Below, in pieces: positions 1-5,097 of a stretch of 5,097 nt of DNA (position 1 is the stretch's first letter; each line of letters starts with the position of its first letter). The notes beneath the pieces were generated by a model that did not search any database, was not told the DNA's origin, and worked only from the letters and a program-made list of their open reading frames with translations. This stretch comes from Bdellovibrio sp. (GTDB taxonomy: Bacteria; Bdellovibrionota; Bdellovibrionia; Bdellovibrionales; Bdellovibrionaceae): the NCBI GenBank assembly GCA_003176075.1, contig PSRN01000245.1, forward strand, positions 1 through 5,097, in the 5' to 3' direction. The position numbers and the translations under genes are program-made.

Positions 1-71
1 TTCTTGCGAGGACCGTTCGAAGATGACCTGAAGATGGGATGCGAAAAACGCACATTACTTACCTGACCAGC

Positions 72-91
72 TATAAATAACGATAGGGGGG
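72..91 (+). promoter_or_regulatory. Probable -10 element and ribosome binding site of the MarR-family gene
   Basis: TATAAA at 72-77 resembles a sigma-70 type -10 box. A purine run AGGGGGG at 85-91 lies four bases before the ATG at 96 and is a convincing Shine-Dalgarno sequence. No good -35 hexamer is visible 16-18 bases upstream of the TATAAA, so the promoter half of this call is weak. The ribosome binding site half is solid and fixes the start of the regulator. A transcript from this box would start around 84 and have a very short leader. Confidence 0.4.
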
Positions 92-95
92 AACC

Positions 96-551
96 ATGAA
101 AATCGACAAGTTTCTGGCGGAGTCACCGCTGTTCAATTTGTCCTTGGCCTACACTGAAATCATCGGCGACTTCCAATCCCGGCTGGCCAGGGAAGGCGTT
201 CATTTTTTGGAGGCCCTGGTTGTGACCGGTCTGTTCTTCGAAGACCGGCCAGTTCAACCGACGGAACTGGCCAGGACTTTTTCGGCCACCAGGTCCAACA
301 TGAGCCACACGCTGAGGTCTCTTGAGCGCAAAGGACTGGTGACCCGAAAAGTCTCCGATGAAGACGCGAGAGCGTATTTTTTTAGCCTCACGAAAGGAGG
401 TCAAAAACTTTCCGCCAAACTGATTAAAATCTTCGATGGCGTGGAAAATAATCTCGACGAAAATTTCGCGGCCAAAGAATTTAACTGGGGGCTCAAACTG
501 TTCCGCCAGACCTACCTTACTCTCCCCCATGCTGGGAAAAGTAATTCGTGA
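96..551 (+). CDS. MarR-family winged helix-turn-helix transcriptional regulator
   Basis: This 151-residue protein has the usual MarR length. MarR proteins are dimeric DNA-binding regulators, often repressors released by small ligands or oxidation. Residues 1-35 would form the N-terminal dimerisation helix. The winged helix-turn-helix spans about 38-100: PTELARTF (55-62) is the first HTH helix, SATRSNMSHTLRSLERKG (63-80) holds the recognition helix, and LVTRKVSDEDARAYFFSLT (81-99) is the beta-wing with the family's D-x-R signature (D90, R92) and terminal LT. Residues 101-140 supply the C-terminal dimer helices. The start is set by the purine-rich AGGGGGG just upstream. There is no cysteine in the protein, so thiol-based redox sensing is excluded. 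The last 35 bases overlap the 3' end of the convergent haem lipoprotein gene. No efflux or degradation gene is adjacent, so ligand and targets cannot be inferred. The family call is secure; the specific role is unknown. Confidence 0.92.
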   Translation: MKIDKFLAESPLFNLSLAYTEIIGDFQSRLAREGVHFLEALVVTGLFFEDRPVQPTELARTFSATRSNMSHTLRSLERKGLVTRKVSDEDARAYFFSLTKGGQKLSAKLIKIFDGVENNLDENFAAKEFNWGLKLFRQTYLTLPHAGKSNS

Positions 552-2043
552 GAGTTTGAATTTGCGTGGGAGTCAAATCCATGAAGTTGGGCGGAGGCAT
601 GCGAAAAAGATCCTTGTTCGTCCGCGCGATCCGTCCCATGGCCACACCGTACTCATACGCTGAGTTTCGGCTGAGGTCCTGGGCGTTGAAGTGGGCCCGC
701 GTGATGGTTTGGTCCAAATTGGAATTGTGACAACTCAAGCACGCGTTACTCATGATCTGCTCCGCCGTCACCATGTCTTGCGCGGGAGCCAAAAAACGCT
801 CCGACAATGCGATCGGCGAATCGAGGTTGACGGTGGGCAGGTCAAACATCGACGAAAGAGCCAAAGATCCCCTGGTGACCTGAATAAAATTATTCGTATA
901 GGACTGCAACCGGCTCGGATCACTTTGCTTGCAATCATGGTAGGTCATGGCCGTCCCGCCGAATTCCTTCACGTTCGTCCCGGCTGTCCGTTGATTATAA
1001 AGGGCCGTCCAAGTTGGACTGATCCCGGGAACCGTGTTGTTGGAAGGCTGCCCGGTCGAACTGTTGGCGACTTCATTCAGTATGACGAACGAATTGTAAA
1101 CATCATTGCCAAAATCGGCGCCGGTCGCCCCATTGCCTTCAACGAATTTTTGCAGGCCGGAGGGACTGGCGGCTCCCATCGCCGCCGACGTCAATCCGGC
1201 GTAAGAACTTTCAAAAGCATGAGCGGCGGAAAAATCCGCGAACAGCGCTTTACCGCAAGTTTGGTCGGGCGAAAACCAGTGTTCCCAAGGAACCTGTGTT
1301 TCCAGCATTCGTAAACTTTTGGCGCTGCCCACGCCCGCTGCCTGGTGACACATGGTGCAGTCCACGGGGGTATTCTTCAAGGCGGTGTCTTCGTAGAAAG
1401 ATACATTGCTCCAATTCGACTCAGCGGCCTGCGTATAGTAGTCCCCGGAAGTGCAACTGTCCGTGGCGGAACAAGGCAAATCAAATTGCACCACATAGAA
1501 GCGAAACGACCGGCTCGCCGAATCCATGGAAACAATCTCAGCCAGCGGAGTGGAAGATCGAACGTAGCCCACGGCCGTGGCATTCGGGTCGGCACCAGGG
1601 GTTGAAAACCGAATGCAATGGGGATTCAAAACGCTGGTGTCCTTTTTGGTGATCGCCGCTGAAGCCGTCGTGCAGGTGACGTTGGTCGTGTTCGTCAAAC
1701 CCAAAGCCGTGTAGAGATCCGTGAGCCCCGTGATTTTCGGTGGAGCGGTGGAACAAAACGTTCTTATGAATTTGTCCGTTGCCACGTTCCCGTTGCAGAG
1801 GGCCGCGCGGGAAGCTTCTCCCTTGGGAAATTTTGCCGTCAATTCGCGGAGGCTTCTCGCTGGAGCGGGATCAACAAGAGCCTTTGTTGAAGGTGCGTTG
1901 GGATCTTGTGACAGCTGAAAGTTGTTCGAGTTGCCGTCATTCGAGCCGCTTGCATCAGATGAGTTTACAGCCAAGTCCTGATTCGGCTGGTCTAAGGTAA
2001 ACGCTTCGTTACAGCCGGCCAAGATCGCAGCCAGGGCCACCAA
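517..2043 (-). CDS. Putative lipoprotein with two c-type haem-binding motifs (cytochrome c-like)
   Basis: The 508-residue product carries a lipobox at its extreme N-terminus (ILAGC, lipid cysteine C11), followed by a Ser/Asn/Asp-rich flexible linker (about 26-52). It should therefore be lipid-anchored with its body in the periplasm or on the outer membrane. Two CxxCH motifs, CTMCH (229-233) and CLSCH (435-439), predict two covalently bound haems. The C-terminal part (about 424-504) looks like a class I cytochrome c domain: CLSCH, then RMPPP with M482 as likely sixth haem ligand 43 residues later, then the closing helix TPTQIQTLTNYF. Other cysteines (83, 97, 124, 143, 191, 197, 263, 371) could form disulfides. 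The likely role is electron transfer or a haem redox enzyme; no catalytic family is recognised. The only conventional start is TTG at 2043, which gives a ten-residue signal peptide with no basic residue and no Shine-Dalgarno. The in-frame region up to 2145 is open, so the true N-terminus is uncertain. The 3' end overlaps the MarR gene. Confidence 0.8.
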   Translation of the reverse strand: MVALAAILAGCNEAFTLDQPNQDLAVNSSDASGSNDGNSNNFQLSQDPNAPSTKALVDPAPARSLRELTAKFPKGEASRAALCNGNVATDKFIRTFCSTAPPKITGLTDLYTALGLTNTTNVTCTTASAAITKKDTSVLNPHCIRFSTPGADPNATAVGYVRSSTPLAEIVSMDSASRSFRFYVVQFDLPCSATDSCTSGDYYTQAAESNWSNVSFYEDTALKNTPVDCTMCHQAAGVGSAKSLRMLETQVPWEHWFSPDQTCGKALFADFSAAHAFESSYAGLTSAAMGAASPSGLQKFVEGNGATGADFGNDVYNSFVILNEVANSSTGQPSNNTVPGISPTWTALYNQRTAGTNVKEFGGTAMTYHDCKQSDPSRLQSYTNNFIQVTRGSLALSSMFDLPTVNLDSPIALSERFLAPAQDMVTAEQIMSNACLSCHNSNLDQTITRAHFNAQDLSRNSAYEYGVAMGRIARTNKDLFRMPPPNFMDLTPTQIQTLTNYFSQHGGE

Positions 2044-2242
2044 ACTGAAGACTGTTGAATTTGGAAGGGCTTGCGGAATGTGAATGTGAATACGAATCCC
2101 CCAATCAGAAGTTTGAACGGTAGCGCCAAGTCGCCGCCTCGGCTGTTATTCTCTTGATCTGCAATCGCTGTGCTCAAAGTAAAACATGAATCGTTTTGAC
2201 AATCGGCGCTGTGACTGACCCACCACCAATCGTTCTATTCAA

Positions 2243-2260
2243 CCTGAAGTGCCTGAAGTG
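2243..2260. repeat. Perfect 9-bp tandem repeat (CCTGAAGTG x2)
   Basis: CCTGAAGTG occurs at 2243-2251 and again directly at 2252-2260. It is followed by a partial echo, CGAAAGTG, at 2261-2268. It lies in the intergenic region between the divergent lipoprotein genes. It could be a slippage duplication or a pair of direct binding half-sites nearly one helical turn apart. Nothing in the sequence decides between these. Confidence 0.6.
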
Positions 2261-2557
2261 CGAAAGTGAAGGTCAACCGCGATATAAAAAAGATTGACGA
2301 CTCACCCGTCGCATTTCAATACAATGCCCCAGAACCGCATTAAGCAGTTGAAATAAAGATTCTTTTTTCATTCTGGTGAACATCTCGCCAAGCGATCAGG
2401 ATCCACACGAAAAAAGCGTTTGAAATTCACGATTCCGCGGACAACCTTCCTTCGAAAGCGTTCCAACTTCAGACAGATTCATCGCAAAATCACATTGACG
2501 TCGCAACTTGAGACAAACGCTCCCCTTGCACGACTCTTGCTACGTTATCATTTCGAG

Positions 2558-2563
2558 AAGGAG
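2558..2563 (+). promoter_or_regulatory. Strong ribosome binding site of the FQNC lipoprotein gene
   Basis: AAGGAG lies seven bases before the ATG at 2571, an optimal Shine-Dalgarno sequence and spacing. It selects this ATG over the in-frame alternatives. The resulting N-terminus begins MRLR and runs directly into a hydrophobic signal segment. Confidence 0.85.
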
Positions 2564-2570
2564 ATGACCG

Positions 2571-3473
2571 ATGCGATTGCGTTCTCTGGTAGTCCAAGGT
2601 CTCGCCCTCATCCTGACCTTCTTTCAAAACTGCGGCGGAAATAGCTTATATGTCGACGACTCCCAACAGAGGTCGGGAGTTCACACGTTGAACGATTTTT
2701 CCCTGAGTCCATCCGATCGGGAGTCGCCTCTTCCTGAGTCGGTGCCTTCGTCACCTCCGCAGACTGAGTCGGGGCCTTCGGCACCTTCGCAGGCTGGGTC
2801 GGTGCCTTCGGCAGCGGGTGCCACCTTGCCGCCCGCCGCGACGACCACGATTCAGATCAATACCTCGGGCCACACGTGGACGGACTCCAGCGGAAATTCC
2901 CTCCCGCCGATTGTCAGCACGCCCAACACGATACTCAACGTGCCAGTGCAGCTTTTGTGCTCAACGGCTGATGTGATCAAATCGGGGAGTGTTGCCAACT
3001 CACAATCGATCAATATCGCCATCGTCAAGCAGGATCACACGGTGGCTTGTTCCTTCGATAGCCCGTGGCTCAAGGATGAAATTTTGTCTGAAAAAATTAT
3101 TCCCTTAAGCCTGGTCGATGAGGCCTGCCCCAGTCTGCCGCCGGGAAGTTACAATTTGGTGATCATGGATCCCCAGGAAAATTCAGACCTCATCGAATCA
3201 CCGCTGCCAGCGCCAGCACCTTCCCCTGGAATCGCCAACAGCATTTCAGTCACAAAAGTGGGACTCGGCTCATGGAAAACCAACGTGCCTTCGGTCACCC
3301 TTCTCGCTGATCTGAATCCAAATCGTCTTTTAATGAGACAGCTTCAGATCCCGGCGACCAGCCCTTACGGCAGTCCGCAGAATCCATCGATTCCCGCCTC
3401 GATTCCCAGGAACTCCAACGGCGATCTGGTCATGACCATCCCACCTTCTCTATGCAACCAGTATTCCAATTAG
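2571..3473 (+). CDS. Putative lipoprotein with FFQNCGG lipobox and Ser/Pro-rich linker
   Basis: The 300-residue product starts with two arginines (R2, R4), then a hydrophobic stretch LVVQGLALILTFF (6-18), then QNCGG with the presumed lipidated cysteine C21. The residue before the cysteine is Asn, where Gly, Ala or Ser is usual. From memory, FQNC is common in Bdellovibrio lipoproteins. Residues 56-85 are three copies of a ten-residue Ser/Pro-rich repeat (consensus ESVPSAPSQA), making a flexible stalk. A second Pro-rich stretch, SPLPAPAPSPG, is at 210-220. Between them, about 93-200, the alternating hydrophobic pattern suggests a beta-rich, possibly Ig-like domain; C130, C160 and C186 could form a disulfide. 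C295 is near the end. No enzyme motif is seen and I do not recognise the family. The start is set by AAGGAG seven bases upstream. The gene is divergent from the haem lipoprotein and convergent with the next gene. Its role is unknown; a surface or periplasmic structural protein is a guess. Confidence 0.82.
   Translation: MRLRSLVVQGLALILTFFQNCGGNSLYVDDSQQRSGVHTLNDFSLSPSDRESPLPESVPSSPPQTESGPSAPSQAGSVPSAAGATLPPAATTTIQINTSGHTWTDSSGNSLPPIVSTPNTILNVPVQLLCSTADVIKSGSVANSQSINIAIVKQDHTVACSFDSPWLKDEILSEKIIPLSLVDEACPSLPPGSYNLVIMDPQENSDLIESPLPAPAPSPGIANSISVTKVGLGSWKTNVPSVTLLADLNPNRLLMRQLQIPATSPYGSPQNPSIPASIPRNSNGDLVMTIPPSLCNQYSN
2736..2825 (+). repeat. 30-bp in-frame tandem repeat, three copies, within the lipoprotein linker
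   Basis: Three units, 2736-2765, 2766-2795 and 2796-2825, encode ESVPSSPPQT, ESGPSAPSQA and GSVPSAAGAT. The third unit diverges in its second half. A half unit, GAGTCGCCTCTTCCT (ESPLP), precedes them at 2721-2735. Because the period is a multiple of three, copy number can change without breaking the frame, altering only the length of the stalk between the lipid anchor and the folded domain. Confidence 0.85.
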
Positions 3474-3494
3474 CCCGGTATTCCAATTAAACCT
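3461..3494. repeat. 17-bp imperfect tandem duplication across the lipoprotein stop codon
   Basis: GTATTCCAATTA occurs at 3461-3472 and again at 3478-3489, with a 17-base period; the full units match at 14 of 17 positions. The first copy encodes the end of the protein (QYSN) and contains its TAG stop at 3471-3473. The second copy is untranslated. It looks like a small local duplication. No terminator hairpin followed by a T-run is seen in the remaining gap to 3553. Confidence 0.75.
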
Positions 3495-3553
3495 CAACTG
3501 AGACGGCGACTTTAGATTAGGGCCTGTAAGGAAATACTTGTTCGAGGTTGCAA

Positions 3554-4945
3554 TTAATGGACTCCCTCAAGGTCCTCAGGTTTTACCGAAAGGTCTTTCA
3601 GCCAACGGGCACTCACAGCGCTATTCCGGCATGTATCCAATGCGATCTGCGCCGCATTGGCAAGCACATACATCTTGCGGACTCGATCCTTCGGGACAAG
3701 GCTGCCATAGTCACTGTCATCAAGAAGTGAGACCGTATCGACGCTGATTGTTTCCGAATCGGTCGGATCATTGGGTTTGTATTTTTCATTTTTAAAAATA
3801 ATGGTATCGAGAATCGATTCGGCATTAACTTGATGGTATTTAAATTTCGCCAGGGCTAAAGTGGCCGCATTCGGTTTCTTCTCGTCATCCTCAGAACTGA
3901 AGAGGGCAGCCTCAACAATCTTGCCATTTTTGGTAGTGCCGGAGAAGCGAAACCGGTTCAGCGAAACCCACTTGTTATCGGAATTGCGTTTCACTTCCCA
4001 CATCATAGCCGAAAATTTTCCGTCCTCGCTCTTTTCTTCCTCCACACATCGCGAGTCAGTTGGGACATAATTGGCAATATCTTTCAGTTGGCCCGCCAGT
4101 TTTTCACGTTCCTTATTCGTGGCGCTATCCTTTGCTTCCTTCCAACCGCTGCAGGTGCCAGATGTTAGCCAGGGTTTTTTTCCCCTCAAAAAAATCAGGT
4201 TATAACAGAATTGGTTACGGAAAAAATCATGGATATCCCCCGAAAAAGCTGAAACCACACCTGCACCAATAAGCGCAACGGGAACATATTTGAAAAAAAT
4301 CGAAGTCCACCTGCTCTCCTTTGTCAGTTCCACGAGTGTCCTCAATTCCCGTTCTTCAGTGCGGAGGGTTCTAGCGGCGTCTTTGACCTCCCTTTCGACA
4401 CCGCGCAAAGCCTCAGATGACGACCTGCCATCGTCTGCGCCGCGAGCTTCTGGGACCCAAAAGTGAAAGAGCATGGATGACTTGTTCTGTGTTGCGCTCC
4501 CCTTCAATTTTTTCTTCCAGGCCTCGAACTGAGGCTTGAATGGTTTCGTAAATTCAAATCGAAACTGCGTCTCTTGAAAAACCACGGCCGCTTTGTTTGG
4601 ATCCGGCCAGCGTAACTTTACGGTTTCACCATTCAACGTGAAGCTCAACTCATCTCCGTCTCGCCGGATTTTTGGCGCCGGCCCCTGTTCTCCCAGCCAC
4701 TTCCAGAGTCCCGCGGCGCCTTCTCCCAGCGAAGAGGGCACGGGAAAAATCCGCTGAAAGTCCGACATATTCTTGACTCTGTTGTTGAACTCCCGGATCT
4801 GAGAATCCACCAGGGCCCAATTCATGATTTCTTCTTGTGAGTCAGAAAGTGGCCCCACTGGTGGAGGCAGGGAGTGAACCTGCAAAGAAAAAGAAATCAA
4901 CGTAAGCGAAACGAGTGCACGCAAAGCGGTTCTGAAATACGCCAT
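3554..4945 (-). CDS. Exported or membrane-anchored protein of unknown function
   Basis: The 463-residue product begins with a clear Sec signal peptide: basic R5 and R9, a hydrophobic core LVSLTLISFSLQ (11-22), and a probable cut after VHS at 25, before LPPPVG. Residues 26-165 form a first domain rich in Trp, Phe and Lys. Residues 176-212 are strongly charged and probably helical or coiled coil (alternating Glu/Arg/Lys with Leu). They run into one hydrophobic segment, WTSIFFKYVPVALIGAGVVSAF (213-234), likely a membrane helix. The C-terminal part (235-463) has cysteines C247, C265, C300 and C439. If the signal is cleaved, the N-terminal domain faces the periplasm and the C-terminal domain would face the cytoplasm, unless the segment 213-234 is a buried or amphipathic helix. 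No catalytic motif is recognisable and I cannot name a family. The ATG at 4945 lacks a Shine-Dalgarno but is supported by the signal peptide it creates. It lies 57 bases downstream of a probable gene end on the same strand. Confidence 0.82.
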   Translation of the reverse strand: MAYFRTALRALVSLTLISFSLQVHSLPPPVGPLSDSQEEIMNWALVDSQIREFNNRVKNMSDFQRIFPVPSSLGEGAAGLWKWLGEQGPAPKIRRDGDELSFTLNGETVKLRWPDPNKAAVVFQETQFRFEFTKPFKPQFEAWKKKLKGSATQNKSSMLFHFWVPEARGADDGRSSSEALRGVEREVKDAARTLRTEERELRTLVELTKESRWTSIFFKYVPVALIGAGVVSAFSGDIHDFFRNQFCYNLIFLRGKKPWLTSGTCSGWKEAKDSATNKEREKLAGQLKDIANYVPTDSRCVEEEKSEDGKFSAMMWEVKRNSDNKWVSLNRFRFSGTTKNGKIVEAALFSSEDDEKKPNAATLALAKFKYHQVNAESILDTIIFKNEKYKPNDPTDSETISVDTVSLLDDSDYGSLVPKDRVRKMYVLANAAQIALDTCRNSAVSARWLKDLSVKPEDLEGVH

Positions 4946-4951
4946 TCAGAT

Positions 4952-4957
4952 ATTCTA
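4952..4957 (-). promoter_or_regulatory. Possible -10 element placing the transcript start at the ATG
   Basis: On the minus strand TAGAAT (five of six matches to TATAAT) ends six bases before the ATG at 4945. A transcript from it would begin at about the start codon itself. The nearest -35-like sequence is TTGTAC at 4983-4978, but the 20-base spacing is too long for a standard promoter. The absence of a Shine-Dalgarno is consistent with a leaderless message, but the evidence is thin. Confidence 0.25.
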
Positions 4958-4960
4958 AAT

Positions 4961-4975
4961 AAGAATCGAATTCTT
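4961..4975. repeat. 15-bp perfect palindrome AAGAAT-CGA-ATTCTT
   Basis: Six-base arms AAGAAT and ATTCTT flank a three-base centre. The palindrome sits 15-30 bases upstream of the ATG at 4945, between the -35-like TTGTAC and the -10-like TAGAAT of that gene. This is a typical position and geometry for a repressor operator. Symmetry does not extend further. It is not followed by a T-run, so it is not a terminator. Confidence 0.45.
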
Positions 4976-5002
4976 GAGTACAAACTGACGGCTCAGCGGC
5001 CG

Positions 5003-5097
5003 TTAGTTCAGACGAAAGTCGACGCAGTCTCGGTCTTTTTTGCTGATCACCGAGAATCCTGGTCCTTCGGCGCCACTGACCGCCACGGGTTCTTTCA
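5003..5097 (-). CDS. Probable C-terminal end of an upstream gene (partial)
   Basis: From the right edge, an open frame on the minus strand reads 30 residues, containing SGAEGPGFSVISKK and ending DCVDFRLN, before a TAA at 5005-5003. The composition is balanced, unlike the arginine-rich overlapping frame, which is also open. Thirty open codons can easily arise by chance, so the call rests on composition, on the fitting 57-base gap to the next gene on the same strand, and on the tendency of genes to run in the same direction. No function can be inferred. If real, it may be cotranscribed with the exported protein gene that follows. Confidence 0.35.
   Translation of the reverse strand, partial: KEPVAVSGAEGPGFSVISKKDRDCVDFRLN

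Larger units (their letters stand above)
2044..2570. other. Long intergenic region between two divergent lipoprotein genes
   Basis: This stretch of about 530 bases holds no convincing gene. On the minus strand, 2044-2145 is open in frame with the haem lipoprotein and may contain its real N-terminus. It includes four GAATNN hexamers (2076-2099) and a 9-bp tandem repeat (2243-2260). Possible plus-strand promoter parts are TTGACG (2294-2299) and TACAAT (2320-2325), but they are 20 bases apart, which is long. A possible minus-strand pair is TTGTCA (2202-2197) and TACTTT (2181-2176), at a short 15-base spacing. The promoters of both flanking genes must lie here, but none can be fixed by reading. 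The short open frames are low-complexity and lack ribosome binding sites. Confidence 0.5.

Noticed and set aside
1..66. Open plus-strand frame at the left edge ending with TGA at 64-66, a possible 3' end of an upstream gene.
   Set aside because: Only 21 codons, likely by chance. A minus-strand ATG at 55 with an equally open frame to the edge is just as plausible, so neither can be supported.
519..555. Inverted repeat ACTCTC/GAGAGT around the MarR stop codon, with a small TCCC/GGGA stem inside, as a terminator.
   Set aside because: The 25-base loop, short stems and lack of a T-run on either strand make it unconvincing, and it lies in coding sequence of both genes.
691..1314. Plus-strand 207-codon frame antisense to the haem lipoprotein.
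   Set aside because: It is arginine-rich, has no ribosome binding site, and is opposite a gene with clear haem motifs: a shadow frame.
1992..2177. Minus-strand 61-codon frame upstream of and overlapping the haem lipoprotein start.
   Set aside because: It has a TTG start, no ribosome binding site and an odd composition. It may be leader sequence or a trace of a frame disruption, but it is not supported as a gene.
2420..2644. Plus-strand 74-codon frame overlapping the start of the FQNC lipoprotein gene.
   Set aside because: It has a TTG start with no Shine-Dalgarno, a basic low-quality composition, and overlaps a much better gene with an ideal ribosome binding site.
3490..3549. AACCTC/GAGGTT inverted repeat in the convergent gap, as a shared terminator.
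   Set aside because: Six-base arms separated by 48 bases, and no T-run on either side.
5028..5055. TCTCGGT/ACCGAGA inverted repeat with T-run in the loop, near the right edge, as a terminator.
   Set aside because: The T-run lies in the 14-base loop rather than after the stem, and the region is probably coding on the minus strand.

Overview
The window looks like chromosomal sequence from a Gram-negative predatory or delta-type bacterium, most likely of the Bdellovibrio group (Bdellovibrionota). This rests on roughly even base composition, a high share of exported and lipid-anchored proteins, and a lipoprotein whose lipid-attachment cysteine sits in FFQNCGG. From memory, the FQNC form recurs in Bdellovibrio lipoproteins. 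The assignment is inference; no marker gene is present.

Layout, left to right. At 96-551 (+) there is a MarR-family winged-helix regulator with a strong ribosome binding site. Converging on it, and overlapping its last 35 bases, is a large lipoprotein on the minus strand (517-2043) with two c-type haem motifs (CTMCH and CLSCH). Its C-terminus resembles a class I cytochrome c domain, and its start is problematic. A roughly 530-base gene-free stretch (2044-2570) separates it from a divergent plus-strand lipoprotein (2571-3473), which has a Ser/Pro-rich linker built from a 30-bp tandem repeat. After an 80-base convergent gap comes a minus-strand exported protein (3554-4945) with a signal peptide, a charged helical stretch and one internal membrane segment; I do not recognise its family. 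At the right edge (5003-5097, -) is the probable C-terminal end of another minus-strand gene, 57 bases upstream of the previous one.

Working together: no pathway or complete operon can be read here. Two lipoproteins and a secreted or membrane protein suggest a cell-envelope region. The haem lipoprotein implies periplasmic electron transfer or a redox enzyme. The regulator's targets cannot be identified. I found no RNA genes, insertion sequences, CRISPR arrays, phage genes or toxin-antitoxin pairs, and nothing that amounts to a recognisable new defence or mobile system. The most unusual points are the widely spaced two-haem lipoprotein with no good start codon, the atypical lipobox, and a possibly leaderless gene with a 15-bp palindrome in its promoter region.
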